Shown here piece by piece: positions 57,465-64,000 of a stretch of DNA of 64,000 nt (positions are counted from its first letter, which is position 1; each line of letters opens with the position of its first letter). The notes below the pieces were generated by a model. That model searched no databases and was not told the DNA's origin. It worked only from the letters and a program-made list of their open reading frames with translations. Source of the stretch: VRUE01 sp963730315 (GTDB lineage: Bacteria; Actinomycetota; Thermoleophilia; Solirubrobacterales; 70-9); assembly GCA_963730315.1 (NCBI GenBank), contig CAVSRD010000006.1, forward strand, positions 62,001 to 126,000, written 5' to 3'. The translations under genes and the position numbers were made by a program.

Positions 57465-58975
57465 GCGACGAGATGGCCCGAAACGCCCAGGAGACCGCCC
57501 CCCGGAAGGCACAGGCGCCCGCTCCGCCGGGACCGCCGCCGCCGGCCGGCCGGACCGATGCCGCGGCGCGACTGGGGCTGAGCGGGGCCGGGGGGGCGAA
57601 GCGACGCGGCTCCCTGCTGCGCCGCTCGCTGGCCACGGGCGACTGGCTGACCCTGGTCGCGACGCTCTGCATAGTCACCGCGGCGAGCCCGAAGACCGAC
57701 ATCGGCACCCTGTTCTGGGCGGCGATGTTCAGCCCGGTGTGGATCCTCGTCCTGAAGCTGCACGGCCTCTACGACAACGACCACCGCAGGATCCGCCACA
57801 GCACGCTGGACGAGCTCTCCAGCCTGGTCTCGGCGACGGCGCTGGGCACGCTGGCGCTGGACGGGCTGCTGGCGCTCAGCCCGGTGGGGCCGCTGGCCGC
57901 CTCCAGCGCGATCGCGGTCGGCCTCGGCGCCTTCCTCGGCAGCTTCGCTTCGCGCGCCGTGATCCGCTTCGCCTGGCATCGTTTCGCCGGCGCGGCGACC
58001 GGCATCGTGGTCGGGCCGGCGCCGGCGGTCGCGGTGGTGGCGCGCCGCGTCGCGACCCACCCCGAGACGCGCCTGCACCTGGTCGGCTACCTCTCGCCGC
58101 CCGCCGAGAACCCCGCCGCGCCCGAGGGCCTGCCGCGGCTCGGCTCGGTCGCCGAGTTAGCCCGGGTGGCCCGCGAGCGCGACGTGGAGCGGGTGATCGT
58201 CACCGAGCAGGAGATGAGCGAGCCGGCCGCCGAGCGTCTGATCGAGGAGTGCAAGGCGGCGGGCCTGGCGCTCACCTTCCTCCCCCAGCACTTCGGCCTG
58301 CTCGGGCCGGGAATCGAGCTGAACCGGCTCGCCGAGCTGCCGGTGCTCGACTTCCGCTTCTCCGATCCGCCGCGCTCGACCGTGGCGATCAAGCGGACGA
58401 TGGACCTGGCGATCGGCGCCGCGCTGCTGCTGCTGCTCTCGCCGCTTATCGGGTTGCTCGCGCTGCTGATCGTTCTCGACTCCGGCCGGCCCGTCCTCTT
58501 CCGCCAGCGCCGAGCCGGCAAGGACGGGGTGCCGTTCACGATGCTGAAGTTCCGCACCATGGTCCAGGGCGCCGAGGAGCAGCTGCGCGAACTGGTCGAC
58601 CTCGAGAAGCTCGACGAGCCGGCCTTCAAGCTCGCCGATGACCCCCGCGTCACCCGCGCCGGCCGCCTGCTGCGGCGCTTCAGCCTCGACGAGCTGCCGC
58701 AGTTCCTCAACGTCGTCAGGGGGGACATGTCGCTGGTCGGGCCGCGTCCCGAGGAGGAGGCGGTGGTCGCCCTCTACGACGAGCGCCAGCGCCTCCGACT
58801 CGGCGTCAGGCCCGGGATGACCGGACCGATGCAGGTCTACGGGCGCGGCGACCTCACCTTCGAGGAGCGCCTCGCGATGGAGCGCGACTACCTCGACAAC
58901 ATCTCCCTCGCCGGCGACCTGGCGATCCTCCTGCGCACCCCCGCCGCGATCGTGCGCGGCGAGGGCGCCCACTGA
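57461..58975 (+). CDS. Polyprenyl-phosphate sugar-1-phosphate transferase (exopolysaccharide initiator)
   Basis: 504 residues from GTG 57461, overlapping the previous stop as GTGA; ATG 57449 is the alternative. An N-terminal half with about four TM helices and a CoA-binding-like domain (IVVGPAPAVAVVARRVATHP) is followed by a fifth TM helix (IGAALLLLLSPLIGLLALLI). The catalytic bacterial sugar transferase domain then has FRQRRAGKDGVPFTMLKFRT, SLDELPQFLNVVRGDMSLVG and GPRPEEE. It transfers a sugar-1-phosphate to undecaprenyl phosphate and starts the repeat unit. Confidence 0.92.
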   Translation: MSDEMARNAQETAPRKAQAPAPPGPPPPAGRTDAAARLGLSGAGGAKRRGSLLRRSLATGDWLTLVATLCIVTAASPKTDIGTLFWAAMFSPVWILVLKLHGLYDNDHRRIRHSTLDELSSLVSATALGTLALDGLLALSPVGPLAASSAIAVGLGAFLGSFASRAVIRFAWHRFAGAATGIVVGPAPAVAVVARRVATHPETRLHLVGYLSPPAENPAAPEGLPRLGSVAELARVARERDVERVIVTEQEMSEPAAERLIEECKAAGLALTFLPQHFGLLGPGIELNRLAELPVLDFRFSDPPRSTVAIKRTMDLAIGAALLLLLSPLIGLLALLIVLDSGRPVLFRQRRAGKDGVPFTMLKFRTMVQGAEEQLRELVDLEKLDEPAFKLADDPRVTRAGRLLRRFSLDELPQFLNVVRGDMSLVGPRPEEEAVVALYDERQRLRLGVRPGMTGPMQVYGRGDLTFEERLAMERDYLDNISLAGDLAILLRTPAAIVRGEGAH

Positions 58976-58986
58976 GCGAGCCGGCG

Positions 58987-59862
58987 ATGGCAGGTGCGCC
59001 CGAGCTGGAGGTCGTCGTCGTCAGCCACGGCGCCGAAGACCTGCTGCGACGCTGCCTAGGCTCGCTCGAAGAGCACCCGCCGATCGGCGAGATGCGCGTC
59101 GCCGTGGTCGACAGCGGCAGCCCCGACTCGACCCCGGACATGGTCGAGCGCGAGTTCCCGGCCGTGCGGATGACGCGCTGCGCCAACGTCGGCTTCTCGG
59201 CCGCCAACAACCTTGCGCTGCGCGAGAGCGAGGCTGAGGCGATCCTCCTGCTCAACCCCGACACCGAGGTCTACGCGGGCACGCTGGACGCAGCGCTGGC
59301 GCGGCTGCGCTCGGACGACCGGATCGGGATGGTCGGGGTGAAGCTGGTCACCGAGACGGGCGACCTGGACCACGCCTGCAAGCGCTCCTTCCCGACACCG
59401 CTCAGCGCCCTCGCCCACTTCACCGGGGTCGGCCGCGGCGACGGCGCCTCGGCGTCCCTCAGCCAGTACCGGGCAACCCACCTGGGCGACGACGAGCCGG
59501 GCGAGGTCGACGCGGTGAACGGCGCCTTCATGCTTGTCAGGGCCGAGGCGGTGCGCGAGGTCGGCCTGCTCGACGAGGGCTACTGGCTCTACATGGAGGA
59601 CCTCGACTGGTGCCGCCGCTTCTGGGGGGCCGGCTGGAAGGTCTTCTACGAGCCGGCCGGCGTCGCCCTGCACGTCAAGGGCGGCTCCAGCGGCGCCCGC
59701 CGTGCCCCGCGACAGGAGATCGCCTTCCACCGCGGCATGGGCCGCTTCTACCGGCGCTTCGAGGCCCCTTCCCACAACCCCCTCGTCAACGCCGTCGTCT
59801 ACGCGGGGATCGGCGCCAAACTGGCGACCAGCCTGGCGATCGGCGCAGCCAAGGGACGGTAG
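58987..59862 (+). CDS. GT2 family glycosyltransferase (rhamnosyltransferase-like)
   Basis: 291 residues, 11 bases after the sugar transferase. A GT-A fold is evident: LEVVVVSHGAEDLLRRCLGS, NVGFSAANNLALRESEAEAI, LLLNPDTEVYAGTLDAALAR (the metal/nucleotide acid in N-P-D) and YMEDLDWCRRFWGAGWKVFY with the catalytic-base-like E-D-x-D. It would add one sugar to the lipid-linked unit. The neighbouring dTDP-rhamnose genes make rhamnose a plausible donor. Confidence 0.9.
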   Translation: MAGAPELEVVVVSHGAEDLLRRCLGSLEEHPPIGEMRVAVVDSGSPDSTPDMVEREFPAVRMTRCANVGFSAANNLALRESEAEAILLLNPDTEVYAGTLDAALARLRSDDRIGMVGVKLVTETGDLDHACKRSFPTPLSALAHFTGVGRGDGASASLSQYRATHLGDDEPGEVDAVNGAFMLVRAEAVREVGLLDEGYWLYMEDLDWCRRFWGAGWKVFYEPAGVALHVKGGSSGARRAPRQEIAFHRGMGRFYRRFEAPSHNPLVNAVVYAGIGAKLATSLAIGAAKGR

Positions 59863-59908
59863 CGGCCCACAACGACAAGACCCGCCGAAGCGGGTCGAGT
59901 CCACGCCC

Positions 59909-61549
59909 TCAGGGGGCCGGCCGGCGGGTGATCGCCGGCGAGCGGCCCGAGTGGGCGTAGATCCAGCGGGAGCGGCGGCTGAAGATCGGGCCTTTGGCGA
60001 CGCGGTCGCTGCGACGGACGAGGATCGCGGTGACGATCGCGCCGAGCAGGGCGATCGCGGCGGAGGCAGCGAAGGTGACCTGGAAGGCGTCGACGTGGGC
60101 GGCCACGACGATGTCGATCCCATTGCGGATCAGCGGCGACTCGGGAACGTGCTTGAGGCCCGCCTGCTCGGCGTGGAGGATGAATTCCCGGAAGCGCTCT
60201 TCCTGATCCGCCGTCAGGTGGACCCCGCGGGCCGCCACCTTCGCGTGGATCTGGTGGAAGTTGACGCCGAGCTCGACCGCGGTGAGGGCGGCGATCCCGA
60301 GCGCGCCGCCCATCTGCTCGGAGGTGTTGATCATCCCCGCCGCCTCGCCGCTGTCGTCGCTCGACACGGCGGTGAGGCCGGTCGGGTCGTTGACCGTGAG
60401 GACGATGCCGAGCCCGATCCCCTGCAGCAACAGGCCGGGGATCAGGGCGACAGCGGATTCGGCGGTGACCGAGACGGCGAGGACGATCCCCGACGCGGCG
60501 AGGACGAGGAAGCCGGCGACCAGCGGCCAGCGGCCCCCGAAGCGGTCGAACGCCCGCCCGGCCAGCGGGCCGGCGAGGATGATCGGGATCGTCGCCGGGA
60601 TCAGCGCGATCCCCGCCGCGGCCGGCGAGATCCCGACCACGAGCAGCAGGAAGAAAGGCGTCAGGAAGCCGAGGCCGAGCTCCACCATCCCCGCGAGCAC
60701 CTGGCTGATGTTCGCTGCGAGGAAGTTCTCGTGGCGGAACAGTCGGAACTGGATCATCGGGTCCGCGGCCCGCCGCTCGACCGCGACGAAGACCGGGGCG
60801 AGGACGACGCCGACGATCAGGGGGATCACCGTGACGGGGTCCCCCCAGCCTTCGGTCGCTCCCTGGCTGAGGCCGAAGACGAGCAAGCCCACCGAGAGCG
60901 CGAACACGGCCACCCCGGACAGGTCGAGGTCGCGCGGCGCGTCCGGGTCCGGATCGAGACGCGGGGTCGCCCGCAGCGTGAGGCCGACCGCGATCGCCGC
61001 CAGCGGCACGTTGACGAGGAAGACGAGGCGCCAGTCGATCGAGGTCAACAGGCCGCCGAGGACGGGTCCGAGGGCAGCGAAGAAGGCAGAGGCGCCGGCG
61101 AGGATCCCCAACGCCGCGCCCTTTCGCTGCGGCGGATAGACGGCGCTGACGATCGCCAGCGCGGTCGGCATCATCAGCGCCGCGCCGGCCCCCTGGACGG
61201 CCCGGGCGGCGATCGCCCACTCGATGTCCTGCGCGGATCCGACCGCCGCCGTGGCGACCGCGAAGATGACGGCGCCGTAGACGAAGATCCGGCGCAGGCC
61301 GAACAGGTCGCCCAGCCGTCCGCCGAAGACCATCAGCGCCGCCAGCGGCAGGATGTTGGCGGTCATCAGCCACTGGCCCTGGGAGACCGAGCCGCCGAGC
61401 CCCTCGATCGCGTCCGGGCTGGCCAACGGCACCGCGGTCTGGTCGACCAGGATCATGCTGCTGGCCAGCGTCATCGCCGCCAGCGTCACCCGCATCCCCC
61501 GCCCGCCGACGGGACGATTGCGGTCGCTATGCGTCGGTTTTCGGCCCAT
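59909..61549 (-). CDS. DHA2-type (EmrB/QacA) MFS exporter
   Basis: 546 residues with about 14 TM helices. Motif A is GGRLGDLFGLRRIFVYGAVI; the motif C-type helix is FFAALGPVLGGLLTSIDWRL, with the antiporter G-x-x-x-G-P-x-x-G-G. The N terminus ASSMILVDQTAVPLASPDAI carries D-Q-T, near the usual D-x-T of DHA2 drug exporters. The central cytosolic region and extra two helices confirm the 14-TM class. Substrate unknown. It lies between the glycosyltransferase and rhamnose genes, so export of a glycan-related or toxic compound is possible. Confidence 0.9.
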   Translation of the reverse strand: MGRKPTHSDRNRPVGGRGMRVTLAAMTLASSMILVDQTAVPLASPDAIEGLGGSVSQGQWLMTANILPLAALMVFGGRLGDLFGLRRIFVYGAVIFAVATAAVGSAQDIEWAIAARAVQGAGAALMMPTALAIVSAVYPPQRKGAALGILAGASAFFAALGPVLGGLLTSIDWRLVFLVNVPLAAIAVGLTLRATPRLDPDPDAPRDLDLSGVAVFALSVGLLVFGLSQGATEGWGDPVTVIPLIVGVVLAPVFVAVERRAADPMIQFRLFRHENFLAANISQVLAGMVELGLGFLTPFFLLLVVGISPAAAGIALIPATIPIILAGPLAGRAFDRFGGRWPLVAGFLVLAASGIVLAVSVTAESAVALIPGLLLQGIGLGIVLTVNDPTGLTAVSSDDSGEAAGMINTSEQMGGALGIAALTAVELGVNFHQIHAKVAARGVHLTADQEERFREFILHAEQAGLKHVPESPLIRNGIDIVVAAHVDAFQVTFAASAAIALLGAIVTAILVRRSDRVAKGPIFSRRSRWIYAHSGRSPAITRRPAP

Positions 61550-61554
61550 CGGCC

Positions 61555-62103
61555 CTAGAACGGCAGCGTCTTCGCCACCTCGGCGAGGGTCGGGGCACTC
61601 CTGTCGCGGTCTGAGAGCAGCGGTTCGTCAACCGGCCACTCGACGCCCACGTCGGGGTCGTCCCAGGCTATCCCGGCCTCGGTGGCGGGGTCGTAGGTGC
61701 TGGAGAGCAGGTAGGTGGCGTCGGCCGAGTCGCTGAGCACGGCGAAGCCGTGGCCGCAGCCGACCGGGACGAACAGCTGGCGGTGCCTCTCGTCGTCGAG
61801 CACGTGGCCCTCCCACTGCCCGAAGGTGGGCGAGTCGCGGCGCAGATCGACCGCCACGTCGAAGATCGCGCCGCGCGGGCAGCGGACCAGCTTCGCCTGG
61901 CCTGGCGCGGTCTGGAAGTGGATTCCCCGCAGCGTGTTGCGGGCCGAGCGCGACTGGTTGTGCTGGACGAACTCGACGTCGATCCCCATCTCCGCCCACG
62001 CGTCGCGGCGAAACGTCTCAACCAGGAAGCCGCGATCGTCGCCGTGCACGTCCGGCTCGATCAGAGCGACTCCGTCGAGCTTCGTCTCGAGGCGGCGCGG
62101 CAT
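61555..62103 (-). CDS. rfbC: dTDP-4-dehydrorhamnose 3,5-epimerase
   Basis: 182 residues from ATG 62103, whose A is shared with the TGA stop of rfbB. The cupin fold and active site are intact: GVALIEPDVHGDDRGFLVET, FVQHNQSRSARNTLRGIHFQ with the catalytic His of GIHFQ, KLVRCPRGAIFDVAVDLRRD, and FVPVGCGHGFAVLSDSADAT. It epimerises the dTDP-4-keto-6-deoxyglucose made by RfbB. Last gene of the rfbA-D-B-C operon. Confidence 0.95.
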   Translation of the reverse strand: MPRRLETKLDGVALIEPDVHGDDRGFLVETFRRDAWAEMGIDVEFVQHNQSRSARNTLRGIHFQTAPGQAKLVRCPRGAIFDVAVDLRRDSPTFGQWEGHVLDDERHRQLFVPVGCGHGFAVLSDSADATYLLSSTYDPATEAGIAWDDPDVGVEWPVDEPLLSDRDRSAPTLAEVAKTLPF

Positions 62104-63086
62104 CAGCTCAGCGCTTTGCCGTACTGGCGCTCGTAGTACTCGCGGTACTCGCCGGAGCGGATCGGGCCCCACCACTCCTCATTGTCGCGGTACCAGCGCA
62201 CCGTCCGCTCGAGGCCCTCGGCGAAGTCGACCTGAGCCTCCCAGCCCAGCTCCTCGCGCAGCTTGTCGGAGGCGAGCGAGTAGCGGCGGTCGTGGCCCGG
62301 CCGGTCGTCGACGTGCTCGATCAGCGACTCGTCGGCGCCGGTCAGCTCGATCACCCGCCTCACCACCTCGATGTTCTCGCACTCGTCGGGGCCGCCGACG
62401 TTGTAGGCCTCGCCGGGGCGCCCGCCGAGCAGGACCGCGTGGATGCCGCGACAGAAGTCCTCCACGTAGAGCCAGTTGCGCACCTGGCGGCCGTCGCCGT
62501 AGACCGGCAGCGGGTCGCCGTGGAGCGCGTTGAGGACCATCAGCGGGATCAGCTTCTCGGGGTACTGGCGCGGGCCGTAGTTGTTGGAGCCGCGCACGAT
62601 CGAGGCCTCGATCCCGTAGGTGTGGACGTGGGCGGAGACCAGCAGGTCGCCGGCCGCCTTGGTCGCCGAGTAGGGCGAGGAGGGGTCGAGCGGCGAGTCC
62701 TCGGTGAAGGAGCCGGACTCGATCGAGCCGTAGACCTCGTCGGTGGAGACCTGAAGGTAGCGGCCGACGCCCAGCTCGCGCGCCGCGTCGAGCAGCACAC
62801 CGGTGCCGATCAGATGCGTGCGGGCGAAGGCGTCCTGGTCGTCGATCGAGCGGTCGACGTGGGACTCCGCGGCGAAGTTGACCACCGCGTCGCACCCCTC
62901 GATCGCCTCGCGGGCGACCGCGGGGTCCTCGATCCCGCCGACCACCAGATCGACGTCCCCGGGCAGGTTCTCGCGGCGTCCCGCGTAGGTCAGCTTGTCG
63001 AGCACCCGCACCTGATGCTCGTCGCCGATCAGGCGGACGTAGGTCGAGCCTATGAAGCCTGCCGCGCCGGTTACCAGGATCCTCAC
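62103..63086 (-). CDS. rfbB: dTDP-glucose 4,6-dehydratase
   Basis: 327 residues from GTG 63086, overlapping the rfbD stop (GTGA). Extended-SDR features: VRILVTGAAGFIGSTYVRLI, FAAESHVDRSIDDQDAF, STDEVYG, and YSATKAAGDLLV with the Tyr-x-x-x-Lys pair. Further segments: RGSNNYGPRQYPEKLIPLMV and GDGRQVRNWLYVEDFCRGI. The TDEVYG motif holds the Asp-Glu pair used for 4,6-elimination. It makes dTDP-4-keto-6-deoxy-glucose. Confidence 0.96.
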   Translation of the reverse strand: MRILVTGAAGFIGSTYVRLIGDEHQVRVLDKLTYAGRRENLPGDVDLVVGGIEDPAVAREAIEGCDAVVNFAAESHVDRSIDDQDAFARTHLIGTGVLLDAARELGVGRYLQVSTDEVYGSIESGSFTEDSPLDPSSPYSATKAAGDLLVSAHVHTYGIEASIVRGSNNYGPRQYPEKLIPLMVLNALHGDPLPVYGDGRQVRNWLYVEDFCRGIHAVLLGGRPGEAYNVGGPDECENIEVVRRVIELTGADESLIEHVDDRPGHDRRYSLASDKLREELGWEAQVDFAEGLERTVRWYRDNEEWWGPIRSGEYREYYERQYGKALS

Positions 63087-63937
63087 GCTGGCGCCTCCGT
63101 CTCGGCGCGGCGCTGGGCCAGGTAGCCGGCAAGGCCGTCCTGCCATGAGGGCAGCTCGATCGCGTGCTCGCGCTGGCTGGCCAGCGCGGAGTAGGCGGGC
63201 CGCGGGGCGGGGCGTCCGAGCATCTCGGTGGTCGCCGACATCACATTGCACTCGACCTTGGCCTGGTCGAAGATCTCGCGCGCGAACTCGTACCAGGAGC
63301 ACGCCCCCGCCGCGGCCATGTGGTGAATGCCGAACTCGACCCCCTCGATCAGCCGCACGATGCCATAGGCGAGGTGCCAGGTGTAGGTTGGCGAGCCGAC
63401 CTGGTCACGGACGACCAGCACCTCGCCGTGGTCGGCGGCGAGCCGCAGCATCGTCTCGACGAAGTTGGGGCCGCCGGTGCCGAACAGCCAGGCGGAGCGG
63501 ACGACGAAGTGGCGCCGGTTGGCCGCCCGGGTCGCCTCCTCCCCGGCCAGCTTGCCGCGGCCGTAGGCGGAGAGAGGCGCGGGCTGGTCCGTCTCGACGT
63601 AGGGCGCGCCCTTGCTGCCGTCGAAGACGTAGTCGCTGGAGACGTAGACGACCGCGGCGTCGACCGCGGCGGCGGCGGCGGCGAGGCTGCCGGCGGCCTC
63701 GCCGTTGACCGCGGTCGCCTCCCGCTCGGCCCGCTCGGCGCCGTCGACGTCGGTCCAGGCCGCGCAGTTGATCACCACGCCGGGGCGCTCCGCCTCGAGC
63801 TTCGCCGCCACCGCCGCGGTGTCGGTGACGTCCAGCTCCGCGTGGCCGAAGCCGACCACCTCGTGGCCGGCGTTGCCGGCGGCGAGCATCACGTCGCGGC
63901 CCAGCATCCCGGCCGCACCGGTGACGAGCAGCTTCAC
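63083..63937 (-). CDS. rfbD: dTDP-4-dehydrorhamnose reductase
   Basis: 284 residues. The N-terminal Rossmann segment is MKLLVTGAAGMLGRDVMLAA; VINCAAWTDVDGAERAER and VVYVSSDYVFDG follow, then LSAYGRGKLAGEE with the Tyr-x-x-x-Lys pair, and VRSAWLFGTGGPNFVETM. It reduces dTDP-4-dehydro-L-rhamnose to dTDP-L-rhamnose with NAD(P)H, the last step of the pathway. The stop overlaps the rfbB start. Confidence 0.96.
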   Translation of the reverse strand: MKLLVTGAAGMLGRDVMLAAGNAGHEVVGFGHAELDVTDTAAVAAKLEAERPGVVINCAAWTDVDGAERAEREATAVNGEAAGSLAAAAAAVDAAVVYVSSDYVFDGSKGAPYVETDQPAPLSAYGRGKLAGEEATRAANRRHFVVRSAWLFGTGGPNFVETMLRLAADHGEVLVVRDQVGSPTYTWHLAYGIVRLIEGVEFGIHHMAAAGACSWYEFAREIFDQAKVECNVMSATTEMLGRPAPRPAYSALASQREHAIELPSWQDGLAGYLAQRRAETEAPA

Positions 63938-63950
63938 CGGACCCCGCCCA

Positions 63951-64000
63951 TCAGACGATCTTGATCTCGCATTCGTCGCCGACCAGCATGCGCAGCGTCT
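63951..64000 (-). CDS. rfbA: Glucose-1-phosphate thymidylyltransferase, last 16 codons
   Basis: Only the 3' end is in the window. The visible reading is TLRMLVGDECEIKIV then TGA, which fits the C-terminal strand-rich tail (FMVGDNSEIxIL) of the long-form thymidylyltransferases. Its position 13 bases before rfbD completes the expected rfbA-D-B-C order. So short a stretch allows only a tentative call. Confidence 0.6.
   Translation of the reverse strand, partial: TLRMLVGDECEIKIV

Noticed and set aside
1..64000. CRISPR arrays, rRNA genes, intact insertion sequences or prophage
   Set aside because: None seen: no regularly spaced identical repeats, no rRNA sequence, and no transposase, integrase or phage structural gene in any frame.

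Overview
The window is high-GC bacterial chromosome, densely packed with genes. Many adjacent genes join through 4-base ATGA or GTGA stop/start overlaps. Coding style and content (DUF1918 protein, Lhr helicase, CIRCE-controlled groES-groEL, lipoprotein cupredoxin, secreted glycosidases, B12-dependent MerR photoregulator, penicillin-acylase-type hydrolase) suggest an actinobacterium, most likely class Thermoleophilia (Solirubrobacterales-like). That placement is inference; no rRNA is present.

Layout. 0-7 kb: 3' end of bioA, a Nudix hydrolase, a conserved hypothetical, a SAM methyltransferase, a wrecked flavin monooxygenase, a TetR regulator with a GST-like gene behind a clear promoter/operator, and a TrpB2-type enzyme. 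7-14.2 kb: a cupredoxin lipoprotein, then a CarH/LitR-type B12 photoregulator divergent from a tightly overlapping seven-gene operon (two small membrane proteins, SDR, SRPBCC, FAD oxidoreductase, DUF1365, cyclopropane-fatty-acid-synthase family). Two triads of 11-bp TnnACA direct repeats lie over the promoter and first codons; this is the strongest candidate regulatory system here. 14.2-20.5 kb: penicillin acylase, a secreted TAP-type hydrolase, a DUF1918 protein, gene remnants and a dispersed hairpin repeat. 20.5-29.2 kb: tRNA-Arg, enoyl-CoA hydratase, pyruvate kinase, three genes each broken by one extra base (F420-type reductase, P450, alanine-racemase-like enzyme), tRNA-Ser(GCT), a lactone-oxidase-like flavoenzyme and an MFS transporter.

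29.2-32.7 kb: a 3.4-kb segment bounded by tRNA-Ser(TGA) and a second copy of that tRNA's 3' end, which looks like an integration scar. It carries a methyltransferase, a secreted protein, a rhodanese-DUF2892 protein and a beta-helix fragment. 32.7-41.5 kb: K+ channel, ArsR regulator divergent from DUF2892-MMPL, carotenoid oxygenase divergent from PadR, cyclophilin, a secreted Ig-like protein, Mrp ATPase and ferredoxin. 41.6-49.3 kb: NDUFA9-like protein, GH26-like protein, groEL/groES with CIRCE, SRPBCC, ASCH, an RTX-repeat protein and a Crp/Fnr regulator. 49.3-53.8 kb: Lhr helicase.

53.8-64 kb is mostly a surface-polysaccharide locus: secreted glycosidase, low-complexity surface protein, O-antigen-ligase-like protein with TPR region, sugar-1-phosphate transferase, GT2 glycosyltransferase and dTDP-rhamnose genes rfbC-rfbB-rfbD-(rfbA, cut by the window end), with a DHA2-type MFS exporter between.
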